Positions 17,442 to 26,712 of a stretch of 64,000 nucleotides of DNA are shown here, one piece after another (position 1 is the stretch's first letter; each line of letters starts with the position of its first letter). Made by a program: the position numbers and the translations under genes. Origin of the DNA: Ordospora colligata OC4 (Eukaryota > Microsporidia > Ordosporidae); the NCBI RefSeq assembly GCF_000803265.1, contig NW_014575397.1:1-64000 (forward strand), written 5' to 3'. The notes beneath the pieces are model-generated. The model worked only from the letters and a program-made list of their open reading frames with translations. It was not told the origin of the DNA and searched no databases.

Positions 17442-19175
17442 ATGGTTATTGATAAGATAAAGAGGATGTTTTCGAGTGTGAATAGGAAAGAGGAGATGTT
17501 TGGGGACATTTATGATCAGGGTGAGGTTTTGATTCACAAATGTTTAATGCTCAAGATTAAGGATGAAGTGTGTTTTGAGAGGAAAGGGATATCTAAGAAG
17601 TTCAAGATTGATGAGATTGTATCACTGGAGTATAGAGAAGGGACTCTATCTTTTATCCATGGCCATAAGAAGTATGTGTTTATAGGATCTGGAGACTTTT
17701 GTAGCTTTGAAAGAGAGATAAAGCCCTTTACGAAAGAAGTTGAAGAGGCTTACAAGAAGACAGCAAAATACTCTCGATATAACATAAGTACGGGGCTGTT
17801 TGAAGAAGTAGCTGATAAAGTGAAAGTATGGATAGTCAAGGATAAGGTGTTTGTGATAAGAATAGAGACAGGAAAGGAAGTGATACATTTTGAAGAGATC
17901 AAGACAGAAACGCAGTACTACATGGATCAGGTCAACATGACGTTTGTATGGTCTGTGCTTAAGGATGGAGCATTCCATACCTTTTCTCTAAGGTTTATGC
18001 ATAATGTAGACTTTTTAGAGTTTCTCAGCAAATATGTTGGATGTTTGTACAAGAACGTAAATGATGATGAAAAAGGAGATGCGGATGCAGAGAAGTACTT
18101 TGAGCGAATGGAGATGGAGAACTATATACATGATGAGTCTGAAAACACAGATGATAAAGAAGACTATGAGAGTTGCGATGATGACGAGCTTGAGAATCAT
18201 TTTGGAGAAGCAGATGAGAAGAACAAACATCTTGTCATAGGAGATGAGATGGCGTTTATTACAAGAGGAAAGTCTGTAGGAGTGTTTAGAAACACAGAAG
18301 AGGGATTGGAGTTTAAGGCGAACATTAAGAATGTGCTTGATAATGAGATAGAGAAGATGATTACGCATGGAAAGTGCAAGGAGCTGATATATCTAGACAA
18401 GAACGAAAGAGATAGGCTGCATATGCTAGATGTGGAAAGGGGAGAAGTTGTTGAGACATGGGAGATGAATAGGGAGGTGAATGATTACTTTGATTCTGAA
18501 AAGCTTGTGGATACAGGGACGCTTATTGGAGTGTCTGATTACTCTGTGTTTAGGATTGACCCGAGAACAAAAGAAAAGGTGGTTGAGTCTAAGGAGTACA
18601 AAACGAAGAATGAGTTTAATTGTGGAATGGCAACTGGCAAAGGACACGTGGTGGTTGCATCTAGAAAGGGAGATCTGAGACTATATGACAAGATTGACAA
18701 GAGAGCGAAGTCACTTCTTCCTGGGTTTGGAGATGAGATTAAGCATGTAGACGTTACGAGCAATGGAAAGTATATTATTTGTACTTGCAAGAACTATCTA
18801 ATGCTGAGCAGTGTGCCTGGTGACTATAAGACACCTGTTGGGAAAGATAAGCCAGTGCCAAAGAGGCTACAGCTGAAGCCTGAGCATTTGGCATATATGA
18901 ATGAGGAGATTGACTTTACACCGGCGAAGTTCAGCACAGATGAGTCAGAGAGCAGTATAATCACAAGTACAGGAAGCTATGTGATAAAATGGAATCTAGA
19001 AGATGTGCTGAACGGAAAACCATACTCTTATCAGCTTGCAAAGTGTAACGATTTGATAGTAGCGGACAACTTTGAGTTTGGTGAGAATAATAGTGTTATT
19101 GTTACTATGCCTGATGATGTAAAGAAAGTTAATGTAAAGAGTTTGAAGAAGCCAAATAGATCGATATGGAGATGA
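17442..19175 (+). CDS. VID27: Vid27 family protein
   Basis: Vid27 is a conserved fungal and plant cytoplasmic protein linked in yeast to vacuolar import and degradation of gluconeogenic enzymes; its molecular role is unclear. The N-terminal half has a PH-like region. An acidic linker follows around residues 205-260 (rich in D and E). The C-terminal half is a beta-propeller-like Vid27 domain with KNLIYLDK-like blades and the hallmark AKSLLPGFGDEIKHVDVTSNG followed by ICTCKNYLML. Length (577) is shorter than yeast (782). GCCC abuts the ATG. Confidence 0.87.
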   Translation: MVIDKIKRMFSSVNRKEEMFGDIYDQGEVLIHKCLMLKIKDEVCFERKGISKKFKIDEIVSLEYREGTLSFIHGHKKYVFIGSGDFCSFEREIKPFTKEVEEAYKKTAKYSRYNISTGLFEEVADKVKVWIVKDKVFVIRIETGKEVIHFEEIKTETQYYMDQVNMTFVWSVLKDGAFHTFSLRFMHNVDFLEFLSKYVGCLYKNVNDDEKGDADAEKYFERMEMENYIHDESENTDDKEDYESCDDDELENHFGEADEKNKHLVIGDEMAFITRGKSVGVFRNTEEGLEFKANIKNVLDNEIEKMITHGKCKELIYLDKNERDRLHMLDVERGEVVETWEMNREVNDYFDSEKLVDTGTLIGVSDYSVFRIDPRTKEKVVESKEYKTKNEFNCGMATGKGHVVVASRKGDLRLYDKIDKRAKSLLPGFGDEIKHVDVTSNGKYIICTCKNYLMLSSVPGDYKTPVGKDKPVPKRLQLKPEHLAYMNEEIDFTPAKFSTDESESSIITSTGSYVIKWNLEDVLNGKPYSYQLAKCNDLIVADNFEFGENNSVIVTMPDDVKKVNVKSLKKPNRSIWR

Positions 19176-19218
19176 ATGTAAGTGGCTATACGTAGATACT
19201 AAGAAGTCTTAGGCAAAT

Positions 19219-19230
19219 AAAGTAATAAAC
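19219..19230 (+). promoter_or_regulatory. AAAGTAATAAAC upstream motif (copy 2)
   Basis: The same 12-mer as at 6666-6677. Here it lies 14 bp before the Tah18-like ATG and is followed directly by AACCCC, the C-run start signal. Confidence 0.3.
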
Positions 19231-19244
19231 AACCCCTTGGTGTA

Positions 19245-20438
19245 ATGAGTTTAGGATATAATGCCGTAAAGTTTAGATATAATGCAAACTATACAATAAA
19301 TGGAAATATGAAATTCAATGAGGTTCAGATTGAGCGAGTGAATACTGAATGTTATGAAAGGAAGTTGTTCTCTACGACTTTGGGTGTGGATGAGTATCAT
19401 AAGACTCATATCATGCATGTTAGCAAGCTTGGATCTAAATGGAGAGATGTGTATAATGTGAAGCTTGAAAAGCGATTTGATTATGTTTCTGGAGACTCTA
19501 TTGGGATGATTTGCCCAAATAGTGATGAATTGGTCAATGAAATAATGAAGATGCTTGAAATAGATGATTTTGTGTGTAAGATTGTAAGAGAAGGGAGCGA
19601 AGCATTTAACTATGTGGGGAGTGTACGAGAGTTTTTCAAACATCACTTTGATTTCTCAGGACATCCCAAGAGATCGTTCATGCTTCGGCTTAGTGCGTTA
19701 TGTGACACAGAGGAAAATAAGAAGTATGTTGAGTATTTATGCTCGAATCAAGGTGCAAATGATTATTTGCGAATGAGTAGTCAATGGAACAATGTAATTG
19801 ACTTTTTGAAAACTTTTGGAATCAAACCTGAGCTAGGTGAACTAATAGGAGAATGTGGGCTCGTGAAGCCAAGATATTTTTCATTAATAAACAAGAATGG
19901 CAGTGATTCTGAAATTCTGGTTGGAATAACCAGCAAGCAATTTGATTCATTTATGAGGTATGGTCATGTATCTGATTATTTGATTAACCTGAATGGAGTT
20001 GGAGAGGTAGAAGTGAATTTAAGAAGAAATTTGTTATTTAGGCTGTCATCTGAAACAAAGAAGATAATGGCGATATGCACGGGAACTGGAGTAGCGCCGT
20101 TTATATCCTTTGCCAAGAACTTTAAGGCGCATCAATCGATCTGGATTGTGTATGGATTTAGAGATGAGGAAGATGACATATATAAAGAAATGGCGAACAA
20201 TGAAGAAGTTGTTTGCGAAAACAAGGTAAAGATAAGTAAAGTTATGTCAAGCAGAGGCATATATGTTACTGATTATCTTAAGGCAAACATGAATGATATC
20301 AAGGAATATGTAGATAGTGAATGCATCATATATGTGTGTGGAAGAATGGATATGCAAAGGGAGGTGTTTGAGATATTTAAGAATGAAATTCCCAAGACTG
20401 TTGAAGACAAAAGGGTTGTATTTGATCAATGGCGCTGA
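19245..20438 (+). CDS. TAH18: Tah18-like NADPH reductase lacking the FMN domain
   Basis: Tah18 (NDOR1) passes electrons from NADPH to Dre2 for cytosolic Fe-S protein assembly. The protein aligns only with the FAD/NADPH half of diflavin reductases: a VSGDSIGMICPN segment, KRSFMLRLSALCD, KPRYFSL (FAD-binding 'RxYS' region), AICTGTGVAPFISF (NADPH) and a C-terminal Trp near the end. The N-terminal flavodoxin domain (about 150 residues, FMN) is absent: only ~30 residues precede the connecting domain. The first ATG follows AACCCC, so a missed upstream exon is unlikely. It may work with a separate flavodoxin or directly with Dre2. Confidence 0.75.
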   Translation: MSLGYNAVKFRYNANYTINGNMKFNEVQIERVNTECYERKLFSTTLGVDEYHKTHIMHVSKLGSKWRDVYNVKLEKRFDYVSGDSIGMICPNSDELVNEIMKMLEIDDFVCKIVREGSEAFNYVGSVREFFKHHFDFSGHPKRSFMLRLSALCDTEENKKYVEYLCSNQGANDYLRMSSQWNNVIDFLKTFGIKPELGELIGECGLVKPRYFSLINKNGSDSEILVGITSKQFDSFMRYGHVSDYLINLNGVGEVEVNLRRNLLFRLSSETKKIMAICTGTGVAPFISFAKNFKAHQSIWIVYGFRDEEDDIYKEMANNEEVVCENKVKISKVMSSRGIYVTDYLKANMNDIKEYVDSECIIYVCGRMDMQREVFEIFKNEIPKTVEDKRVVFDQWR

Positions 20439-20513
20439 AAATATAACATAAAATCATTAAATTCATTCATGATTTCAAATTAGATTTATTATGGCTTTTG
20501 GCATATAATGTTT

Positions 20514-21782
20514 TTATTTAATAAAAATACTTATAAGAACTGGAATAAGCACAATCAAGATAGATAAAATTAAATACCGGTTCCATTTCTTCGAAATTAT
20601 TTTCTTACCTACAAACCCATCTAGAGATGAAAAGTAAACACATCCATTATTGAATCCTACTCCTGTGATGGGAATTCCACATACCCTTCTCATTCCATAA
20701 AATACAGGTCCTTCAAACAGATATACGCATCCGTCTCCTGTTCCAACCGTTATATACCCTCTATCTGATGAAAACGCCGTGATTTTCGGAATCTTATAAG
20801 ACCTTTCGTGACTTCCTTGAAAATACAATACAGACTCTCGCCCTTTCAGGTAGTATGCTATCTCTCCATCTCTATACGCTATCTTGCCGATTTCTTTGTC
20901 ATACATGTACTTCCTTGAGTTAAAAACAAAAGTATGCTTGTCCTCTTCAAAAACAACTTTGTGTATTGCTTCTGGCGTAATGAACATTCCTTCCAAATTA
21001 TTTGTTATGCAAAACTTACCATTGTCCTGCTTAAATGCAATTTTATTTCCATTTTTGTATGGTTTGCATACATATTTCTTCTCTAGATCATCACCAATTG
21101 TCGATTCTGCCTTTTTTGGCTTTTCAGGATCTAAAATGCTATTGATTATGCTAGGATTATCTATCACATTATGGAATCCGTACAACTTCTTGTTGCTTAT
21201 TACATACAGATCATTAGAAAAAACACTTGAAGACACTCTTATGCCTACTTTCTTAATCAGAAGGATCTTCTCTCCATCAAATCTCAGCATATAGAAAAAC
21301 TTTTCTCCAGAACAGGCGAAATACAAGCTTGCTGTTTTGTCTGCATTAACCAAGTCTTTATCAATTTCTGAACTATTAACAGTATTACTCTGGGATAATG
21401 ACCTATCTTCGCACTTGACGCTCGACTCATCCCTAATCGACATAGTATCTTCTTTTATGAAGGTGCTTTCTTTATCTTTTATTGACAGAGATTCAGACTC
21501 ATCATCGTTATGGATTGATGACCATCCTGTTGTTTCGTCATCATATTCATTCCATGTAATGTCGTCATCCATCTCAATGATTCGGTCTTTTGACTCATAG
21601 TCATATAGTGATATATCCAGGATGATATCCTCAGTCTCATAGTTGCATATCCTTTCAAGCGTTGCACTCGACATGACTGTAATTCCATTTGCCTTGCCAA
21701 ATCCCCGCTCTCCTCCGCCTCCTCCAACTACCAGTACAGCTCCTTTAACTTTCAGAGTAAAAACCGGGAATGCATCCGTCAT
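20514..21782 (-). CDS. SEC12: Sec12-type Sar1 exchange factor
   Basis: Sec12 is an ER membrane protein that loads GTP on Sar1 and starts COPII coat assembly. The N-terminus has FPVFTLKVKGAVLVVGGGG followed by ERGFGKANGI, the glycine-rich start and K-loop region seen in Sec12/PREB. Propeller blades follow, with GCVYLFEGPVFYG, CGIPITGVGF and YFSSLDGFV near the end. The last ~20 residues are one hydrophobic helix (LSILIVLIPVLISIFI), giving a tail-anchored form with no lumenal domain. An acidic insert sits around residues 70-140. CCC lies seven bases before the ATG. Confidence 0.82.
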   Translation of the reverse strand: MTDAFPVFTLKVKGAVLVVGGGGGERGFGKANGITVMSSATLERICNYETEDIILDISLYDYESKDRIIEMDDDITWNEYDDETTGWSSIHNDDESESLSIKDKESTFIKEDTMSIRDESSVKCEDRSLSQSNTVNSSEIDKDLVNADKTASLYFACSGEKFFYMLRFDGEKILLIKKVGIRVSSSVFSNDLYVISNKKLYGFHNVIDNPSIINSILDPEKPKKAESTIGDDLEKKYVCKPYKNGNKIAFKQDNGKFCITNNLEGMFITPEAIHKVVFEEDKHTFVFNSRKYMYDKEIGKIAYRDGEIAYYLKGRESVLYFQGSHERSYKIPKITAFSSDRGYITVGTGDGCVYLFEGPVFYGMRRVCGIPITGVGFNNGCVYFSSLDGFVGKKIISKKWNRYLILSILIVLIPVLISIFIK

Positions 21783-21850
21783 TTCAATGGGTTCTGCTTC
21801 TCAGCAAATAATCCTTCAAAATCACAAACATTGTTTAATCTGCCATCAAG

Positions 21851-22663
21851 TTATTTGTTCAATACACATCCTCTTACCTTCTCTTGTATCACATCAAGAT
21901 CAGATTTACTTATTGCCCCGTCACGAACCTGAATCTTTCGAACATTGTAACTCCTTACAAACTGTCCTTCATGTTGATTACCCCTTGACAGGTAAAACGT
22001 AGGAATTGTATCAAATATCTCTGCAAGATCTTTAACACTCCATTCGTTTATCTGCCACTTCGATCCATCAAGGAATACACACACAACCCTCCTCCAATCC
22101 TCAGAAGTAAACCCCTTCACATCATCCACCACCACTACATCATATCCCATAAACTTAATCTCCACTCTATTCGCCTCACTAATACCAACGTTCACCAAAC
22201 ATTGCCCATTATCTAGAAACACCCTGATGTTACACAAATTGACTGGAGATGACACTGACTGTGGCACAACCATATAGTAAAATCCTCCTCTCATTCCCTC
22301 CTTCTTACAAACACTTTCTAAGTATCCATAGTCCTGCTGTCCAATATACCTGAATTCGGGACCATCTACTTCAACAGAGACAGTAGTTTCTTTAAAGTTC
22401 TCAATCTCCTCTATAATAATCTTCTGGTCCGTGTAGTATATCTTCCCAATTCCACGCTCCCTACACAGACTCATATATGTTGTGTATTTCTCTGTTCTGT
22501 TCATCAAGTAAAACAACACTTGCTCAAGAGTGTATTCCTTGGTCTCCGTCCCTATAAACTTAACTGTTTGTCCAGATATCACCGGCTTTCCTGCAATACT
22601 TACTTCTCCCGGTTGTACTTGGCACACACTAGGATCTCGGAGCACCTTGTTAAGAATGTCCAT
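21851..22663 (-). CDS. CDC73: Paf1 complex subunit Cdc73
   Basis: Cdc73 (parafibromin) is part of the Paf1 complex, which travels with RNA polymerase II and promotes histone modifications and elongation. The C-terminal Ras-like domain is clear: GFTSEDWRRVVCVFLDGSKWQ, then an AEIFDTIPTFYL block and YNVRKIQV. The N-terminus starts DILNKVLRDP, matching the family 'DPLxxLRxxI' start. The middle linker is shortened and gives 270 residues against ~390 in yeast. CCC lies six bases upstream of the ATG (GGGCCCTTTAG). Confidence 0.88.
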   Translation of the reverse strand: MDILNKVLRDPSVCQVQPGEVSIAGKPVISGQTVKFIGTETKEYTLEQVLFYLMNRTEKYTTYMSLCRERGIGKIYYTDQKIIIEEIENFKETTVSVEVDGPEFRYIGQQDYGYLESVCKKEGMRGGFYYMVVPQSVSSPVNLCNIRVFLDNGQCLVNVGISEANRVEIKFMGYDVVVVDDVKGFTSEDWRRVVCVFLDGSKWQINEWSVKDLAEIFDTIPTFYLSRGNQHEGQFVRSYNVRKIQVRDGAISKSDLDVIQEKVRGCVLNK

Positions 22664-22838
22664 CTAAAGGGCCCATTATCAAAGTTTTTATCTCATATCC
22701 ATCCTATCTCCCTTGACAATCATAGTCTCCTCTTTCTATACAAATGCAGTTCAAATGCTTAAGCTTACTGCTTCAGACTCTCAACACTCAACAAAGTTAA
22801 TCAATTCTGACATTATTATTTATTCACAATAAATTATG

Positions 22839-24509
22839 CTACTTCTTGTTTTTAATGCTCCTATTTGTAAAATAATCGTCTAGCACGTTTTCTTCCACAA
22901 GGTTTCTGTCTCTTAACATCAAGACTTTGCCATGCAGCATTTCCAAATTAAATGGAGGATGAGCAAACAAATTGGCTACAAGTCTTATAAATGTAACTGC
23001 CTCCTTCCTATCTCTAGGATCAAGCATAAACAAAAATGACATATCAAATACACATCCATGTGCCTCAAAGTATCTGATTAAGTCAAGAGCCATAAACATA
23101 GATCCCTCATTCATCAAGTGTTTAAGTTCACTTTCAAGATCTTCACTATCATTGCGAAAAACATTCTCAATACATTTATTAATGCAAGGATATTCATGTC
23201 TTGTTTCTTGTGTGATCCTGTCTAGCATCGTCTTGATTCCTTTTTTGTTGATCGAGTCATAAATACGAAATTTTCCTTTTGGTGCAAAATTCTTCTTGAT
23301 AAAGTCAACAATCTCGTCTTTAAACTCGTCTCTGAGTCCGTACTTCCTCAAGAATCTTTCTGCTACCTCATAAGTATTCTCGTCATTGTTAAACGATAAT
23401 GTGTAATATTTGTTGTCAAGTTCAACCCGAAACGTATTTTCATAATCATTCGATCCTTGCATACTTCCCATAAGTACCCATTCCCCATCAACTTCCTGGT
23501 ACACTTGTCCACTAACTGTCTTGAACTTCTGGCCGTTCGAAACAAACTCTCTGTCTTCACCAACTACTCGTATTCCCTGTTCTATCTCTACCAATTCCTT
23601 TATTACATCATCTGATACATTCTTAGAGTATGTATAGATCCTTCCATCATTACACCCAACATATACTTTACTTCTGCTACTGCACATTGTCCAGCAAGAT
23701 ATAGCAGGAACACGAACATCCTGCAACATCTTCAAATCTGTGTCAAAAAACATCATCTTCCCATTCTCTCCACAACATGCAACCATTTGCTTCCCATCAA
23801 CTTCACAAAGACTCAAGTGATATCCGAACTCATTCAAAGACTGATGCTTTAGCAAAATACCATCCAACGATATCTTCAATACTATTCCTTCATTATCAAT
23901 TGAAAAAATACATTTATCAAAAACAGCTAAACTTCTAACACAGGACATATGATATCCAAGTGTACTTACCAACACACCATCTTCATAAATCCTCAAGAGG
24001 TTGTCTGCGCATCCTGTAATATACATATTTTTCCTTACAAACTTTGCACTCCATACTGTCGCAGGATGCTGTATTCTCATTAAACATTCAGGATTGGCAT
24101 ATTCGCAATGACTCACATCCCAAATCGCCATAGTACAATCCCAGGAGCCTGACATCAAAAGTTCATCAGAAATATCAAGAGTACACACATTCATGCTATG
24201 TCCATCAATGTATCCAATAGGTTCTATACTTCCTTTTCCATCTGTACACGCATCAAAGTTCATACTGTAAATTGCAATTCTTCCATTCTGGCATCCTGCA
24301 AATAAACATTCACCTCTAATAGCAAGACAGTTTATATATCCACATCCAGGATCTCCCTCAAAAACAATAGGTTCAACATCAGTTTCACACGAGTTTAGAC
24401 GTATTCGTAACTTACCATCTCTTCCTCCAGTGACAAACACATCATCATTCATCACTACAGCCTTTATATCCATAGTGCTAATCTTTTTAATTCTTTCAAT
24501 TCCTAGCAT
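22839..24509 (-). CDS. DOA1: Doa1/Ufd3 (PLAA), Cdc48 ubiquitin cofactor
   Basis: Doa1 binds ubiquitin and Cdc48/p97 and controls ubiquitin recycling and degradation. Residues ~1-300 form a WD40 propeller (MSGSWDCTMAIWDV is the best blade). The PFU ubiquitin-binding domain follows, with SGQVYQEVDGEWVLMG, YENTFRVELDNKYYTLSFN and AERFLRKYGL. The C-terminal ~150 residues are a helical region where the PUL Cdc48-binding domain should be; it is shorter than usual (PUL ~260). The frame starts at an ATG at 24524, but a CCC lies between it and the second ATG at 24509, which is preferred. Confidence 0.87.
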   Translation of the reverse strand: MLGIERIKKISTMDIKAVVMNDDVFVTGGRDGKLRIRLNSCETDVEPIVFEGDPGCGYINCLAIRGECLFAGCQNGRIAIYSMNFDACTDGKGSIEPIGYIDGHSMNVCTLDISDELLMSGSWDCTMAIWDVSHCEYANPECLMRIQHPATVWSAKFVRKNMYITGCADNLLRIYEDGVLVSTLGYHMSCVRSLAVFDKCIFSIDNEGIVLKISLDGILLKHQSLNEFGYHLSLCEVDGKQMVACCGENGKMMFFDTDLKMLQDVRVPAISCWTMCSSRSKVYVGCNDGRIYTYSKNVSDDVIKELVEIEQGIRVVGEDREFVSNGQKFKTVSGQVYQEVDGEWVLMGSMQGSNDYENTFRVELDNKYYTLSFNNDENTYEVAERFLRKYGLRDEFKDEIVDFIKKNFAPKGKFRIYDSINKKGIKTMLDRITQETRHEYPCINKCIENVFRNDSEDLESELKHLMNEGSMFMALDLIRYFEAHGCVFDMSFLFMLDPRDRKEAVTFIRLVANLFAHPPFNLEMLHGKVLMLRDRNLVEENVLDDYFTNRSIKNKK

Positions 24510-24559
24510 TGAGTCAGGGTACATATATTCAAATTAACCTATGCAAAGCACATGCTGTA

Positions 24560-26095
24560 TCAATCAATTATTCCATGTTTAAGCTTCTGGCCATTGCTGT
24601 ATCCATAATCAAAGTACAGTTCCTGATGGATTCCTATGTCTTTAATCGCATAGAATCCAATCCTTCTTGATCCATTGACATTTATAGCTACCGCACGCAG
24701 ATTTGCATGCTTTACAGAGTGGTTGATGAACCTGGAGTTGTTTCCTATTGATTTTGAATCAATCGCATACTGAGACTTTCTATTCTTGATGCACAGGTCA
24801 AACAAATAAGAACATCCTTTGATATCATAGAACACACCTCGTCGCTCAGCCTCAGCATCACTTATTATTTCACCTGTGTATTCAATAACAAAACTTCCCT
24901 CTTCAATGCATTCTGCTGCAAACAACCCGCATCCAGCAACTTTGCTTGAAGAAACATAAGTCTTTGCTTTCAAGCCAAGTTGTATTGATTTATTGTCACA
25001 TCCGGTGCATTGGCATATAGGCGTGCACTCTCGCACTCCATTTGAACATTTACATACATCTCGACATCCATCAGTGCATGAACATCCCGTGAAAAAATTA
25101 CTGCATTCAACGCATAAACATGACATTTCGCAGTATGTTTTATTGATCAAACACGTACATCCGTTATTCTTGGAACACTTTCCTGCGTGGCTGCATGGCG
25201 TAAAGAATGCCTTTTTATCCATCTTTGTATAGTTATTGCGTGCATTGTTCTTAAAAATATGCTTTAAAGGCCATATACGTACCTGTGAATTATATGTACT
25301 GTTTATTTGACTGCAACACACATACTTTCCATGCTTAATGCAAAAAATCAACGATGTAATGCATGCATCACCCTTAGACTGGTTGTAAACAATTAACAAC
25401 CTGTTTTTTTCAGATGTACTCAAAGAGCTCATCTCTGGCACACGCCTTGCATAATGAGCATTCATTTTTGTACAAACATCACTGTGGCACACTTTTTCAG
25501 CCATGTATGCATTGTATGGATCCTTTTCAAAGCCCACAGGTTTTATGCAAATGCCATCTATGATTGCATGCCATCTACAACCGAATATAAGACATACACC
25601 ACAGAACTGCATTCTTATGTACTTAATAGAATTCAACGTTGACTTGGTGTCAGATTCAGTGTTATTTGTGGTCATTCTTGCCGATTCTTGATAACCATCG
25701 CAACTTTTGTTATCAAAGTCAGTACCTTTGTACTCTTTGACTATTACTGCTGAGAGTAAAGTGCTTGAAGTATACGGAATGTAGTGTAACACAGGATCAT
25801 CTTCACTTTGTATATTCACATCAGAATAAGTAAAATAAATACAGGATACGCCAGGATCTATCTTTGGGATTACAATCTTGTTGATTTGTGGACCGAAATA
25901 ATATACAGATGGAGTGTTGGACTGGCCTGCTTCACGCGTAAGGCTTGCTGAAATAGTGTTTTGATCGAAGTAATTTTCTGTGATTATGCTCTCAATATCC
26001 ACTCTGTGATTGCTGAATGGATTGTTAGACGAATGATCTTTGTCAGTAGTTGTGCTGAGTATTTTAGATTTGTTTGTATGTGTTTGAGAGCCCAT
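24560..26095 (-). CDS. EZH: Enhancer of zeste-type H3K27 methyltransferase (PRC2)
   Basis: A SET-domain methyltransferase of the E(z)/EZH2 type. Domains in order: a MCSS-like cysteine block at ~165-210 (FCGVCLIFGCRWH ... CHSDVC); a SANT-like stretch at ~228-272; the CXC pre-SET domain at ~300-365 with eighteen or so cysteines (CSCTDGCRDVCKC); and the SET domain at ~375-505 with IEYTGEIIS, RFINHSV and YFDYGYS, the cofactor and catalytic motifs. The CXC-SET pair with no post-SET cysteines is specific to E(z). It is expected to methylate H3K27 with EED and Su(z)12. EED lies 0.6 kb away. The start overlaps an opposite-strand start in the palindrome CATG. Confidence 0.9.
   Translation of the reverse strand: MGSQTHTNKSKILSTTTDKDHSSNNPFSNHRVDIESIITENYFDQNTISASLTREAGQSNTPSVYYFGPQINKIVIPKIDPGVSCIYFTYSDVNIQSEDDPVLHYIPYTSSTLLSAVIVKEYKGTDFDNKSCDGYQESARMTTNNTESDTKSTLNSIKYIRMQFCGVCLIFGCRWHAIIDGICIKPVGFEKDPYNAYMAEKVCHSDVCTKMNAHYARRVPEMSSLSTSEKNRLLIVYNQSKGDACITSLIFCIKHGKYVCCSQINSTYNSQVRIWPLKHIFKNNARNNYTKMDKKAFFTPCSHAGKCSKNNGCTCLINKTYCEMSCLCVECSNFFTGCSCTDGCRDVCKCSNGVRECTPICQCTGCDNKSIQLGLKAKTYVSSSKVAGCGLFAAECIEEGSFVIEYTGEIISDAEAERRGVFYDIKGCSYLFDLCIKNRKSQYAIDSKSIGNNSRFINHSVKHANLRAVAINVNGSRRIGFYAIKDIGIHQELYFDYGYSNGQKLKHGIID
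26091..26093 (+). promoter_or_regulatory. CCC signal at a shared divergent start
   Basis: CCC directly precedes the plus-strand ATG at 26094. That ATG overlaps the minus-strand E(z) ATG (26093-26095) in CATG. Two divergent genes would thus share their start codons, leaving no room for separate upstream regions. Confidence 0.4.
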
Positions 26096-26234
26096 GCGAG
26101 AACGAAAGTATCAGATCTTTGAAAAGGGATTTATTGACTCATTTGTTGACGATGAGGTCATAAATTGGATGTTTGATCCAATGTTACACAGGGAAGTATT
26201 TGATGGGGCGTGTCATTTATACCTGAATCCATAA
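26094..26234 (+). CDS. Candidate micro-protein, 46 residues
   Basis: An ORF of 46 codons starts CCC-ATG (MRERKYQIFEKG...) and ends in TAA 22 bp before the Med7 start. Its codon use resembles that of neighbouring genes and it is rich in F, D and E with one W. No family is recognised. It overlaps the E(z) start codon by two bases on the opposite strand. The abutting CCC, the same as for med7, supports it as real. An alternative is a 5' leader ORF of med7. Confidence 0.45.
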   Translation: MRERKYQIFEKGFIDSFVDDEVINWMFDPMLHREVFDGACHLYLNP

Positions 26235-26256
26235 CATGGACCTGATTTGAATACCC

Positions 26257-26652
26257 ATGCAGATATTTTCATGGCCAGCGCCTCCAATCATAGGCATGGG
26301 CATACCTCCGGAAATACCTTGTGAATACACAAGCTTTGGAATAGAGTACAGTGTAGTTGGAGGATCGCCTGTTTCGACTTCATTTGAGCGTTCAAAATTT
26401 GACATGGATAAACTTAGGATGCTAGTTGATCTATCATTCTCCACCTTTGCTGAGCTAATAGCATGCCCATTCGATGCAAATGAGCTTGTTGATAACATAA
26501 AATCGATTCATATTGAGATCAACCAGATACTGAATGGATCTAAAAAAACAGAAGCGATTGGCGAAATGCTGAGGATCCGGAATCAACATGTAAAGAACAG
26601 AAACATGCTTGCTGAGGATGTTAAGAGGCAAATATCCAATTTTGAGATATGA
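26257..26652 (+). CDS. MED7: Mediator subunit Med7
   Basis: Med7 belongs to the middle module of Mediator, which links activators to RNA polymerase II. The N-terminus is Pro-rich with WPAPP and IPPEIP, as in the family 'FPPPP' start. An LDxxxD-like linker follows, then a helix with LVDNIKSIHIEINQILNG and AIGEMLRIRNQHV, which matches the conserved hinge and coiled coil. At 131 residues it is shorter than yeast (222). CCC abuts the ATG. The 3' end is convergent with eed, 60 bp away. Confidence 0.82.
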   Translation: MQIFSWPAPPIIGMGIPPEIPCEYTSFGIEYSVVGGSPVSTSFERSKFDMDKLRMLVDLSFSTFAELIACPFDANELVDNIKSIHIEINQILNGSKKTEAIGEMLRIRNQHVKNRNMLAEDVKRQISNFEI

Positions 26653-26712
26653 ATATTTATTTGTGATTTATAATGTCGGTAACTAAATTACATACAATAC
26701 CTAAATAGGAGT

